Shown here piece after piece: positions 1 through 8,293 of a DNA stretch of 64,000 nt. Positions within the stretch are counted from its first letter, which is position 1. Each line of letters starts with the position of its first letter. The stretch spans positions 59,503 to 123,502 of IMG/VR virus record IMGVR_UViG_3300021091_000020. One strand, written 5' to 3'. The notes beneath the pieces were generated by a model, which was not told the DNA's origin, did not search any database, and was given only the letters and a program-made list of their open reading frames with translations. The stretch comes from a virus. A program made the position numbers and the translations under genes.

Positions 1-93
1 ACGGACTACCCAAATGTTTTCGTGTTTTTCGATAACAATTTCAGGTAAAGTTATAGTGACATCTTTCGTGGGATATTGAAAGAAGTCTGTCAT
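1..93 (-). CDS. 5'-terminal part of an unidentified gene (cut by window edge)
   Basis: Thirty-one codons are visible, beginning MTDFFQYPTKDVT and running off the window. The ATG at 91-93 follows an AAGGTGA ribosome binding site and starts 8 bases after the thioredoxin stop codon, so it is probably co-transcribed with thioredoxin from the promoter at 391-425. I do not recognise it. The end of the visible part (KHENIWVVR) is faintly like the start of some PLP-dependent enzymes, but too little is present to name a function. Confidence 0.6.
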   Translation of the reverse strand, partial: MTDFFQYPTKDVTITLPEIVIEKHENIWVVR

Positions 94-101
94 GTGTCAC
101 C

Positions 102-359
102 TTAAAGACTATTGATAATTTGTTCGTAATATGACATTGGTTTTAATCCAACAACTTGCTGAACTACTTTACCATGTTTTTCAAACAAAACAGTTGGAAC
201 TGCACGAACACCATATTGTTGTGCTATTTCTGAATTTTGATCAATATCTATTTTTTGATAGCCAATCATTGGATATTCCCCAACTATTTTTTGTATGATT
301 GGCGTTAATTGTTTACACGGTTGGCACCATGCTGCTGTGAAATGTTTTATTGTAATCAT
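102..359 (-). CDS. trxA: Thioredoxin
   Basis: A small cytoplasmic dithiol-disulfide oxidoreductase of 85 residues, shorter than the ~105 of typical bacterial thioredoxin. The active site WCQPC lies at residues 11-15 and the cis-proline at P55 (AVPTVLF). It likely re-reduces phage enzymes; the obvious partner in this window is the class II ribonucleotide reductase at 8294-10147, whose C-terminal CX4C pair needs such a donor. The gene sits alone behind a Bacteroidota-like promoter and is followed closely by the cut gene at the left edge. It has no clear Shine-Dalgarno sequence. A glutaredoxin role is less likely because WCxPC is thioredoxin-like. Confidence 0.93.
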   Translation of the reverse strand: MITIKHFTAAWCQPCKQLTPIIQKIVGEYPMIGYQKIDIDQNSEIAQQYGVRAVPTVLFEKHGKVVQQVVGLKPMSYYEQIINSL

Positions 360-390
360 AATATATTACATATTGTTAAAAATGTATAAT

Positions 391-425
391 CAAATATATG
401 AATTTTTGAAATAAAAAGCAAGCAA
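391..425 (-). promoter_or_regulatory. Bacteroidota-type promoter for thioredoxin
   Basis: On the coding strand TTGCTTGCTT (416-425) is followed by TATATTTG (391-398). The second TTG is 20 bases from TATATTTG. This fits the Bacteroidota primary-sigma consensus (TTTG near -33, TAnnTTTG near -7). The promoter upstream of gp32 at 15898-15932 has the same elements, the same spacing and a shared AAATTCATATATT core. Confidence 0.7.
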
Positions 426-433
426 ATACTTTA

Positions 434-745
434 TTAAAATTCATCACCTTCTATTTGTATGTCTTTTATACTTGAGAATATGGATGATAAAGAAAACCCA
501 CTATTTGAGTCCATCCCAGCAAAAAAGTTAGTGTCAGGCATATTTTCTCTATCATCTGTTTCTTCCAGAGGAATTGCTTCTTCGTCTGGTTCATTCAATT
601 CACCGAAAGAATTACATAATATTTGGTATATTTTATTGTCATACTCTACTATATGAGACATATCTGTAAAATCTTCGGTATCAAAGTTGTAATATGGTGC
701 AGTTTCAAGTATGATACCTTTTTTATAGACATGTAAATTTTTCAT
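434..745 (-). CDS. Hypothetical acidic protein
   Basis: A 103-residue protein that I do not recognise. It is acidic, with a run of Glu and Asp in the middle (residues ~50-70), and ends in GDEF. It starts 15 bases after the 1629-residue virion protein stops, with a GGAGGTTTTTT ribosome binding site, so it belongs to that late unit and may be an accessory or assembly factor for it. No membrane segment or catalytic motif is visible. Confidence 0.75.
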   Translation of the reverse strand: MKNLHVYKKGIILETAPYYNFDTEDFTDMSHIVEYDNKIYQILCNSFGELNEPDEEAIPLEETDDRENMPDTNFFAGMDSNSGFSLSSIFSSIKDIQIEGDEF

Positions 746-760
746 AAAAAACCTCCAATT

Positions 761-3700
761 CTATGTTGATATTGCAATTTTTAAATATACTTCATCATTT
801 GGTGTTTTAATAATTGGTTTACTTGGTTTAGCTATAGCAACCAATTCATTTTGATCACTGTAAAATCCTATTGCTGTAATATATGTAATCGGTTCATTAT
901 CAAAACACTCATTCTTTATTTTTCCTTTCTGTGATAGTGCATTGTCAGAAACAACAAATGTGGGATTATTACTATAATTTGCTTCCATGTGTTTTATCTT
1001 TAAAAGGTATTCTGTTCTTATTTTCTTATGGGCTTTTCTAGCTCTAATAGGATTATTCAAAGAAGCGGCACCACTTATTGATGTAAATATTTTACTGGAA
1101 TTATCACCATTTATATTACTGCCGGTTACGGTATTAAAGCTCAATTCATTACGCAATTTTTTTCCATCCAATACAACTAAATTTAATAAAGGATATATTG
1201 TTCCATAAGTATGCAATGAACTTGTATTATAGTATCCGTTTACTAAACTACCACTAACAATATCAAATGATGTATACGGTGATGTTGAACAAAATTCTTC
1301 ATTTCTTAAATCATTTGAAGTATCTATCAAAGTTATTATTTTTTTCGATGAACTGACTTGAACATTACTACCAGTAAATACATTGTTGGCATAAGTACCA
1401 CCATTTAATTCTGCCAAACTTAATTCAAAGTTTCCAGGATCTATACCATCTTTTGCATATTCACTATAAAAGTTAATAGTATAAATTTCATCAACATTTT
1501 GGTCAATCACGCCATTTGTGTAGAAACTAAATTTAGTTGTTGGTGATTCTTGTGTTATCAATCTGTATCTCGAATAAACAGCGCGTGATGGTGAATCATT
1601 TGACTCAAATGAACTCTGAACTGATCCTGAACCATTAAAGTTACCATAACTAACTGCAAAATATGGAGAGTATGTTTCACATTGATGACAACCTACAACG
1701 TCTCTATGATATTCATATGAGGAACTTCTTTGCATAGAAGAAGTGAAATAACAATCAGGACTATCTGAATTATTGAACATCGGATAATTTTCTATTATTT
1801 CTTTTGCATATAAAATATCCGTTTCAGGATTTATCTTATGATGAACTTTAACATCAACTTTACCACAATCAATGCTAACCGAATATCTAGTTTCTGTTTT
1901 CTTTGGTAATTTGTTTGGTGGAATTATTTGATTATCATAATAATAAAGACCATCATCCAAACAAATTTCATAAACATTATCTATGTATATTTCTCTGCAT
2001 CCACATGGATCATCGGGATCAATAACTGGTGTTCCAGCAACTTTTATTTCTATACAATCACACATTATTTTTTCGGGTTTTTCCCAAACTGTTTGTGTAG
2101 TTGTGATATACTCTATACTTCCGCTAAAAAATCCATTGTAACGCTTCCAAGCAAAACCATCGAATATAACATTTTCTTCTCCCTCATTCAACGGCGATGC
2201 ATCTGTCCAGCAATCTTTACTATGAGTCACTTCATAGTATTCTGTAATATCGTATACCGTTTTATATCCCTGATAACATGGAGATTGAGGATCTCTTGTT
2301 TTTATAGTTTCTGTTAATTCCTCATTTCTTATTTTTGTTATTTTAGGAACAAAACCAATTATTTTTGGTAATTTTTCTTCAGGAACTTCATCTATTCCTA
2401 CTACGAATTGAAACGAAGGATCTACAAATTCTTTTGCTTCTAAAAATGGATTACTACTGTATGGAATCCACACGGCATCTTCACAATTTACATATTCTGG
2501 TTTAACATCGGCTGCAAGATCCGAACCGGGTGCCTTTGGATATTCGTCTCTAAAATCCCATCTATATGAACTTTGAGTGCAAGGAGTTTCACCTATTACT
2601 TTATTTTTGAAACGAGTTATGTCATAAGGAATAACATATTTATCAACCGCATCTTTTAATACCAATTTACCAAAAACTCCTTTAGGTTCTTGATCAATCA
2701 ATATAGGAAGATTACCAAACGAATAACTGTAATATTTTTCATTTTCTTGAAGATATGGTTGCCAATGTCTATTATTCATCTCCTCATATGCATTTTGTTT
2801 CAATATATGATTCAAGAGAGTTATTCTTGTTTCTCCGTTAATAAAAGAAAGTTCATAATCTTTCATTCTATCTAACGTGACTGGATCTCCAGGTTTTAAT
2901 CCCGGTAAACCCATTTTGTATTTTCTATTTCTATCTGCACCAGTTAGAGCGGATCTTATATTATTTGCATGGTGATTATACCCTTGACTTAATGGAAATA
3001 ACGAATTAATTTGACTAACACTAAATCTGTATTCATATTTAACAGAGTTCCAATCAAATAAATCTTCACAATCTTGATTTATGCTAGTTACTAATTGACC
3101 TCTTGCTAAAATATAATCTGGATAAAGAATACCAACAAACATACGTACTGTGCCAAATGATGGATTTTGTATATCTCTGTAAGTTGGAATATACATATAC
3201 AAATCTGCAATTAGATTGAAAACTCCTGGAATTACTCTATTATTTACTTCCGCAATAGTTCGGGTTCTCTTTTTTACTCTACCACGTGAATCTCTTTCAA
3301 TATCGTATGTTGGAACAAATCGTATATCTCTAAAAAAGTAATTTGCAAATTGTGGATTTGGTCCGTTTGGAACATAATACTTTCTATCATCTTCGTAATT
3401 ATCAACAGGAATTATGTATGCCGGATTCAAAGAATGAAAACCATCAATAGTATTTCCACTCAAAGTATTTCGTGCTCTTTCATTTTCTATTTCCAAATAA
3501 GAACGTGTACTGGCATAAACATCATTTGCATATCCAGTTGTTCCGAATCTAAATGTTGGTGCAAGAATCAATCCTTTTGATGTCTCTATCCACATATCTT
3601 TCGCATCAAATGATAATGGAGGACATCCGGATGAACCCATGAGCAATGCTTTATCGGTAACAAAACTTAAAGATCTCCTGTTTCCTAAAAAATAATCAGG

Positions 3701-5650
3701 TATAGGTTTTAATATATTACCATCTTTATCTAATTGAGTTCCAATTGGTAAATTTTTTGGTCCGGTATAATTTGGTGGGTATCCTGCGTCATTTTGCAAA
3801 ATTGTGTATGGATTTACAAAAAGTGTTGCTCTTCCAGGATATAAACCATTGAATGTATTTGGAACATTTCTTAAACATATCCAAGGACTACGATAAAATC
3901 CTTCACGGCCAATTTCAACTCCTGGTGGTATTTGACCAAATTTATTTTGATCCCATTGACCACCGTACCATAGAACCATTCCTTTTGCCACTTGTGTAGC
4001 ATCAAGTGGCTTAACGTATTCGGTTGGCCTATAAAATGCATTTGCTGGTGGAATAACGGCTGCGGATGATGCATTTGTTAGACCAGCAAGATTTGTTGTT
4101 GAAGTGATATTACCTGAATTTACAAGTGAAATGTTTCCCGATTTAAAAATTTCATCTTGGTATCTGGATGTTCTATAAAATGGTCCAGATCTAGTACCAT
4201 CTGGATTATCTACCCAATATTTTTCAGCTTGATATGCAAAACTTGGACTTCCCCATTCGGGTATCCATTCCCAGTCTATGAATTTTACATACATTCCAAA
4301 AAAATCAAGAAAGCCCTTATCGTTTTTTTGAAAATTTTCTCGGCCTGCGGGTGGATTGTTAAAATTTAACCAATTCATATCTAATTTTTCATCACTAGAA
4401 TTTTCATCAAGTGCCACCGTTCTAGCAACTAGTATGTTATCATTTCCTCTTGCCGGCGGTTTTGATAACCCGTAATATATGTATAGTTTATCCAGCGTAA
4501 CGCTAGCAAATCTAAACATATTAGCTTCAGCATCCGTTTCAACGCTAAAGTCATTATCTTGTCCATAAAACCCAAGTGGTGGTTCCAAGAAAAATGTTGT
4601 ATTCGGTGATGGTGTTCCATCTTTTTTTACTGATTGTTCTTCACCAATATAAGCAATTTTTCTGCTATGATTTGCCCAAATAACGTGTTGTGCTATAGGT
4701 CTTTTGTGTGACTCTATTTTACCATCTGGTGTAAATACAACTCTTGATGTGTCATCTCCCAATGAAACTGTATTTCGTATTCTATCCGCAAGTGAAACTA
4801 AAACACCTTCTTTACCAACTTCGTCACCAAATTCATCAAGTATAGGAACTGTGCCAGATCTTGATGATTGTTGTTTTATTGTTAAGTTTGTCAATAGTTC
4901 AATATCATCTACTTCAAAGTACCATTCATAATCAATACCGTCTGGCTTTCCTGCAGTTTGAGGACATTTTCTTGTTCTATAAACAAGTTTTGAAGTTGCA
5001 AGAACAACATTTTTTTGAACTATTCCAGTTAGTATCTGTTGAAACGGTCTATAAACATCATTTGCAATGTCTTCATTATAGAAAGGACTAGTTGAATCTA
5101 GAGTTGCATCCGAAACAAGTGGTTGTTCTGGAAATTGAATATAACGAGTGAATTTTCCATGTAAATCTGCTACTAAATTCCATCCACCATTTATTATTCT
5201 TTCCCCAATTCTAGTTCTCTGTCTTGCACCAGTTGAATCAACTGCAGGAACTAGTCTTACTCTATCAAATGCATAAGTTATTTCACTAAATTCACCACCT
5301 TCATATTCATATTCGGGCAAAGCACCGTTATCTATAAAATATGCATCTGCGGATTTTACTTCTGTACCAGATCTATGCCATTGTTTTGTTTTTCCTACTA
5401 TTTTTACTTCTTCCGAAAATGTTGATGCCAAATATATCGGCATTGTTTTTTTTAAGTAATTATTATTTTTTGGAATTATATTTAATTTTGCACCTTGCGT
5501 TCCACTATCACCAAAATTACTAACTGCAACATTTGGTTTAAGAATGTAAAAAGGTAATATCCGGGTATCTACTTCTTGTAATGAATCTGGAACTGGTGTA
5601 TATGTAAACGGACTGTCACCGATTTGCGGTGCTATGTATTGATCTGCCAT
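761..5650 (-). CDS. Large virion structural protein (tail/baseplate type)
   Basis: 1629 residues with no signal peptide or membrane segment, rich in Tyr, Asn, Pro and Gly, as phage baseplate and fibre-associated proteins are. The C-terminus contains YITAIGFYSDQNELVAIA, a segment I associate with large structural proteins of marine T4-like phages. A cysteine-rich stretch (residues ~1195-1330, with CDC, CGC and HQC) is unusual for a phage tail protein and could bind metal or form disulfides. It lies far from the main tail cluster, after two small genes. Role in the baseplate periphery or adsorption apparatus is inferred from size and composition; no enzymatic motif is seen. Confidence 0.75.
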   Translation of the reverse strand: MADQYIAPQIGDSPFTYTPVPDSLQEVDTRILPFYILKPNVAVSNFGDSGTQGAKLNIIPKNNNYLKKTMPIYLASTFSEEVKIVGKTKQWHRSGTEVKSADAYFIDNGALPEYEYEGGEFSEITYAFDRVRLVPAVDSTGARQRTRIGERIINGGWNLVADLHGKFTRYIQFPEQPLVSDATLDSTSPFYNEDIANDVYRPFQQILTGIVQKNVVLATSKLVYRTRKCPQTAGKPDGIDYEWYFEVDDIELLTNLTIKQQSSRSGTVPILDEFGDEVGKEGVLVSLADRIRNTVSLGDDTSRVVFTPDGKIESHKRPIAQHVIWANHSRKIAYIGEEQSVKKDGTPSPNTTFFLEPPLGFYGQDNDFSVETDAEANMFRFASVTLDKLYIYYGLSKPPARGNDNILVARTVALDENSSDEKLDMNWLNFNNPPAGRENFQKNDKGFLDFFGMYVKFIDWEWIPEWGSPSFAYQAEKYWVDNPDGTRSGPFYRTSRYQDEIFKSGNISLVNSGNITSTTNLAGLTNASSAAVIPPANAFYRPTEYVKPLDATQVAKGMVLWYGGQWDQNKFGQIPPGVEIGREGFYRSPWICLRNVPNTFNGLYPGRATLFVNPYTILQNDAGYPPNYTGPKNLPIGTQLDKDGNILKPIPDYFLGNRRSLSFVTDKALLMGSSGCPPLSFDAKDMWIETSKGLILAPTFRFGTTGYANDVYASTRSYLEIENERARNTLSGNTIDGFHSLNPAYIIPVDNYEDDRKYYVPNGPNPQFANYFFRDIRFVPTYDIERDSRGRVKKRTRTIAEVNNRVIPGVFNLIADLYMYIPTYRDIQNPSFGTVRMFVGILYPDYILARGQLVTSINQDCEDLFDWNSVKYEYRFSVSQINSLFPLSQGYNHHANNIRSALTGADRNRKYKMGLPGLKPGDPVTLDRMKDYELSFINGETRITLLNHILKQNAYEEMNNRHWQPYLQENEKYYSYSFGNLPILIDQEPKGVFGKLVLKDAVDKYVIPYDITRFKNKVIGETPCTQSSYRWDFRDEYPKAPGSDLAADVKPEYVNCEDAVWIPYSSNPFLEAKEFVDPSFQFVVGIDEVPEEKLPKIIGFVPKITKIRNEELTETIKTRDPQSPCYQGYKTVYDITEYYEVTHSKDCWTDASPLNEGEENVIFDGFAWKRYNGFFSGSIEYITTTQTVWEKPEKIMCDCIEIKVAGTPVIDPDDPCGCREIYIDNVYEICLDDGLYYYDNQIIPPNKLPKKTETRYSVSIDCGKVDVKVHHKINPETDILYAKEIIENYPMFNNSDSPDCYFTSSMQRSSSYEYHRDVVGCHQCETYSPYFAVSYGNFNGSGSVQSSFESNDSPSRAVYSRYRLITQESPTTKFSFYTNGVIDQNVDEIYTINFYSEYAKDGIDPGNFELSLAELNGGTYANNVFTGSNVQVSSSKKIITLIDTSNDLRNEEFCSTSPYTSFDIVSGSLVNGYYNTSSLHTYGTIYPLLNLVVLDGKKLRNELSFNTVTGSNINGDNSSKIFTSISGAASLNNPIRARKAHKKIRTEYLLKIKHMEANYSNNPTFVVSDNALSQKGKIKNECFDNEPITYITAIGFYSDQNELVAIAKPSKPIIKTPNDEVYLKIAIST

Positions 5651-5684
5651 GATAATAACTTATTTATGTAACAATTATTATTTG

Positions 5685-6008
5685 TTAAATTGATGCAATA
5701 ACTGCACCATATTCTTTTGCTTCAAATTTTTCTCTTACCATATCCATCAACCCCTTCTCAACTTCTTTTTTATATTGTTCAATAAAGTATGGAGTTCCTT
5801 CTTCTGCCTTTTCAATATCTTTTATTGCTTCTAATTTTGTAACACATTTCTTTTCACCAACTAATTTTGCAAGTTCAATGAGTGCCTGTGTATCATCATC
5901 CTTTTCTTCAACCGCCTTTTCAATTTTCTTTATAGCAGTTTTTACTTTTTGTCCAAGTCCTTCATCTTCTTCTTTCAATAAAAGACTTTTTAATTTCAAA
6001 GATTTCAT
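5685..6008 (-). CDS. Small charged protein with possible head-packaging leader
   Basis: I chose the ATG at 6006-6008, giving 107 residues, because GGAG lies six bases upstream; the longer reading starts at TTG inside that site. The N-terminus MKSLKLKSLLLKEEDE resembles the N-termini of several other genes here and contains an L-x-E sequence of the kind cut by T4-type prohead proteases. The rest is helical and Lys/Glu rich. Function unknown; an internal head protein is one possibility. Confidence 0.7.
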   Translation of the reverse strand: MKSLKLKSLLLKEEDEGLGQKVKTAIKKIEKAVEEKDDDTQALIELAKLVGEKKCVTKLEAIKDIEKAEEGTPYFIEQYKKEVEKGLMDMVREKFEAKEYGAVIASI

Positions 6009-6023
6009 TACAAACTCCAATGT

Positions 6024-6227
6024 TTATTTACGAGATAATAAAAAATAAAGTCCAAAAAATAACAGCGCTACCGAATAAAATATAATATCGGTAACGATGT
6101 AACTCCCGGTAAGTTTTGTTACTAAAGCAAAGGCCGCATCGAACCCAAGAGGATTGAAAAATGTCCCAAGCACTAAACATATTTTTGCCAACACATCTTT
6201 TAATTGTTTTGAGTTTCTTTTTGACAT
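6024..6227 (-). CDS. Small two-helix membrane protein
   Basis: 67 residues starting MSKRNSKQLKDVL. Two hydrophobic segments (about residues 14-35 and 44-62) and a positively charged tail (SRK). The longer open frame to 6317 begins with GTG inside the terminator hairpin and is rejected. A GGATGG site precedes the chosen ATG, and a late-type promoter motif lies 50 bases upstream. Size and topology would suit a holin or other small membrane effector, but no family is recognised. Confidence 0.65.
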   Translation of the reverse strand: MSKRNSKQLKDVLAKICLVLGTFFNPLGFDAAFALVTKLTGSYIVTDIIFYSVALLFFGLYFLLSRK

Positions 6228-6276
6228 TACGCCATCCCATGTAGTTGCCTTTGTGTGAAAAAATACTTCTGTAACT

Positions 6277-6284
6277 ATAAATAT
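6277..6284 (-). promoter_or_regulatory. Late-type promoter motif
   Basis: Coding strand CTCATATTTATAGTT, 50 bases upstream of the start at 6227 and just beyond the terminator of the replication operon. Confidence 0.5.
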
Positions 6285-6293
6285 GAGATAAAT

Positions 6294-6320
6294 AAAAAAG
6301 GGTGATGTTTCCACCACCCT
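6294..6320 (-). terminator. Rho-independent terminator after hsp20
   Basis: On the minus strand GGGTGGTG, GAAA, CATCACCC forms an 8-bp stem (one G-U pair) with a GNRA-type loop, followed by six T. It closes the unit running from gp32 to hsp20. Confidence 0.85.
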
Positions 6321-6337
6321 AAACTTAACATCTAATC

Positions 6338-6733
6338 TTATTTTACTTTGATTGTTATTTCTTCGGGTTCCGTTGGTTTTTCATACGGAACTGAAATATG
6401 AAGAATACCATTCTCAACACTAGCAGTAACTCCTTTCAAATCATATTTGATTTTACCGTTTGGTAATTCAAATCTCAATTCAATTGTTTTTTCACCGAAG
6501 ATGTTTGTAACCTTTCTGTGACCTGTTACATTAAGGATATTGTTTTTTACCGTAATGTTAATATCCTCTTTTGCACAACCAGGAACTTCTGCATAAATGT
6601 TACGAACTCCATCCGCGTCTTGAACTAATGTTCGAGTATTAAAACGAGGTAAATCAAGATGTGTTTTGGACAACTGATTTACAACGTCATCCCATAAATT
6701 GTCTCTACGAAGAATAGAATTTATCGTTACCAT
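6338..6733 (-). CDS. hsp20: Small heat shock protein, Hsp20/alpha-crystallin family
   Basis: A 131-residue ATP-independent chaperone that holds unfolding proteins. The alpha-crystallin domain covers about residues 38-125: it begins ...YAEVPGCAKEDINITVKNN, carries the typical LNVTGHRK strand, and ends with a VENGILHISVPYEKP segment. The N-terminal arm is short. T4-like marine phages commonly carry hsp20, where it is thought to help virion folding. Start supported by CGAGG eight bases upstream. It is the last gene before the terminator at 6294-6320. Confidence 0.92.
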   Translation of the reverse strand: MVTINSILRRDNLWDDVVNQLSKTHLDLPRFNTRTLVQDADGVRNIYAEVPGCAKEDINITVKNNILNVTGHRKVTNIFGEKTIELRFELPNGKIKYDLKGVTASVENGILHISVPYEKPTEPEEITIKVK

Positions 6734-6763
6734 AATAACCTCGAAAAATTAAAAATAAAAAAG

Positions 6764-6949
6764 TTAATTAGATAATTTAGCAGCTTTTGCTTCGGCAACA
6801 GATGCTTGATTATACGGTGTAATCAATTTCTTAATTGCACTTGCCGCCTTACGAGCAATAGCAGCATCTTTCTTTTTTGTTGAATTATGTGCAACTGTAA
6901 ACTCATTGAATAAGTTTGTTAGTTGGGCATAGATTTCTTGCTTGGCCAT
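6764..6949 (-). CDS. Histone H1-like DNA-binding protein
   Basis: 61 residues, MAKQEIYAQLTNLFNEF at the N-terminus, then a Lys/Ala-rich helix (ARKAASAIKKL) and a tail with ASVAEAKAAK. This layout matches the short Hc1/histone H1-like proteins of Bacteroidota, whose core typically reads ARKAs..leKl..e.RKaSv.eAKK. It probably binds DNA or RNA nonspecifically through the basic helix. A strong AGGAGG ribosome binding site precedes the ATG. It could modulate the host nucleoid or coat phage DNA. The assignment comes from pattern memory, not a search. Confidence 0.6.
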   Translation of the reverse strand: MAKQEIYAQLTNLFNEFTVAHNSTKKKDAAIARKAASAIKKLITPYNQASVAEAKAAKLSN

Positions 6950-6973
6950 AAAACCTCCTGTGTATAATATAAC

Positions 6974-7849
6974 CTACATTATCTCCGGTATCGGTAATTT
7001 TGCATTGGTTATACTTTGTATAAAAAACTTGCGAATTGTGTCTCGCATTCCTGAAACTTTACTTTGTTTGTTAAATACAACATCATATAATTTTTCAAAT
7101 GATGCAGCATCAGCGATAGTATACTGATCTCCCAAAAAGAAATGTATCATTTCTTCCGGTGTTTGTGTTACAAAACTTTCACTACCTGCAATAGTTTTAC
7201 CGGCTTTGATAATACTACCACCTTTACCGGCATAACTTTTTGCTAATCTATAAATTCCTTTGTCATGTCTCATAACATACTTCTCAACTTCAATCGGAAC
7301 ATCCTTATCGGTTTTCTTTAATACTTTGTAATCAACCGCAGAAACAACTGCAGCCAATAAAAAGTTTCTATATGCTTGTTTATATTTTGACTCACCCTTT
7401 GAATAATCCGGTGATGAATAAACAAATTGTGTCCAATTAACATTATTTGATAACATGAAATCAACTTGCACAGGTTCTTCCGTAACTCTGCCGACTATTG
7501 GAAACGGAATAGAAACTTGTGAGAACCCACGAAGTGGCTTTGCATCATAACCCATCTTTTCCAATTCCTTTATCAACCAATCCAATACATCACTTAATTT
7601 CAAACCATTGGCGGATGCCAATTGATCCATTGAAATACCAATGTCCAAGTCACCTGATAATTGAACATCAGGTTTCTTTCCTGCACTACCGAGTATGAAA
7701 CAATCTGTTCCAAAACCGATAAGACCGAGTGGTTTCAAAACAACTGTCTCAATTTTTGAGACAGTTGCCGCCACTTCATTTTGTTTAATCGCCACGGCAT
7801 CGGGAAACATATTCCCACCCTCTGTCAATAATTTCTTTAATTTAATCAT
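6974..7849 (-). CDS. Nucleotidyltransferase-fold protein
   Basis: 291 residues with the Pol-beta-type nucleotidyltransferase signature: GSAGKK at residues 54-59, SGDLDIGI with the metal-binding pair D67 and D69, and a third acidic strand QVDFM with D130. Such enzymes transfer NMP to RNA, protein or small molecules. The second half (residues ~150-291) is not recognised. The N-terminus MIKLKKLLTEGG resembles other possible head-packaging leaders here and carries an LTE tripeptide. Possible roles are tRNA or protein nucleotidylation during infection; the substrate cannot be read from the sequence. Confidence 0.65.
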   Translation of the reverse strand: MIKLKKLLTEGGNMFPDAVAIKQNEVAATVSKIETVVLKPLGLIGFGTDCFILGSAGKKPDVQLSGDLDIGISMDQLASANGLKLSDVLDWLIKELEKMGYDAKPLRGFSQVSIPFPIVGRVTEEPVQVDFMLSNNVNWTQFVYSSPDYSKGESKYKQAYRNFLLAAVVSAVDYKVLKKTDKDVPIEVEKYVMRHDKGIYRLAKSYAGKGGSIIKAGKTIAGSESFVTQTPEEMIHFFLGDQYTIADAASFEKLYDVVFNKQSKVSGMRDTIRKFFIQSITNAKLPIPEIM

Positions 7850-7866
7850 GTTATATCAAAAATATG

Positions 7867-7882
7867 TGTTATAGTTCTTTGG
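7867..7882. repeat. Left arm of a 16-bp inverted repeat
   Basis: TGTTATAGTTCTTTGG, an exact reverse complement of 8271-8286. The two arms flank the membrane coiled-coil gene at 7915-8253. Confidence 0.8.
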
Positions 7883-7914
7883 ATAATGTGTTTAATAATA
7901 ATTATACTTTATTT

Positions 7915-8253
7915 TTATTTTACTTTACCCAAACCATCAATTCTTTCATGCACGAATTTTATTTCACCAACAACTTCTTGTTGTGATTTATCAATTCTTT
8001 CGTGGATGAACCGATGTTCTTTTTCAATAACCGAACTCAAGCTATCAACTCTGGAATCAATCATTCGTCTAAAATAATCATCTGTTGATGTAATTCGTTG
8101 ATCCAATTGATTAACTACTGTATCAACTAACCTCTCTAAATTATTTAGTTCTTTGTTTAATCTACTAATTTTGAACATACCCACAACTACAACCGTAACT
8201 GCCGTTAAGACTGTAACTGCACATACACCCAACCAAAATGAAGTTATATCCAT
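7915..8253 (-). CDS. Membrane-anchored coiled-coil protein
   Basis: 112 residues from the ATG that follows AGGAG by seven bases; the longer frame begins at TTG upstream of that site. One transmembrane helix (residues ~5-30, VTVLTAVTVVVVG) is followed by a long coiled coil to the end (RLVDTVVNQLDQRI and HERIDKSQQEV). The single N-terminal anchor with a coiled coil is the inner-membrane spanin layout, but the position inside the replication operon argues for another membrane role. The gene is bracketed by an exact 16-bp inverted repeat. Confidence 0.7.
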   Translation of the reverse strand: MDITSFWLGVCAVTVLTAVTVVVVGMFKISRLNKELNNLERLVDTVVNQLDQRITSTDDYFRRMIDSRVDSLSSVIEKEHRFIHERIDKSQQEVVGEIKFVHERIDGLGKVK

Positions 8254-8270
8254 AACTTTTCTCCTTATTC

Positions 8271-8286
8271 CCAAAGAACTATAACA
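8271..8286. repeat. Right arm of a 16-bp inverted repeat
   Basis: CCAAAGAACTATAACA, the exact reverse complement of 7867-7882, placed just upstream of the start region of the membrane coiled-coil gene. Confidence 0.8.
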
Positions 8287-8293
8287 TTATTAT

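Noticed and set aside
6228-6317. N-terminal extension of the two-helix membrane protein
   Set aside because: It begins at GTG inside the terminator stem and has no ribosome binding site.
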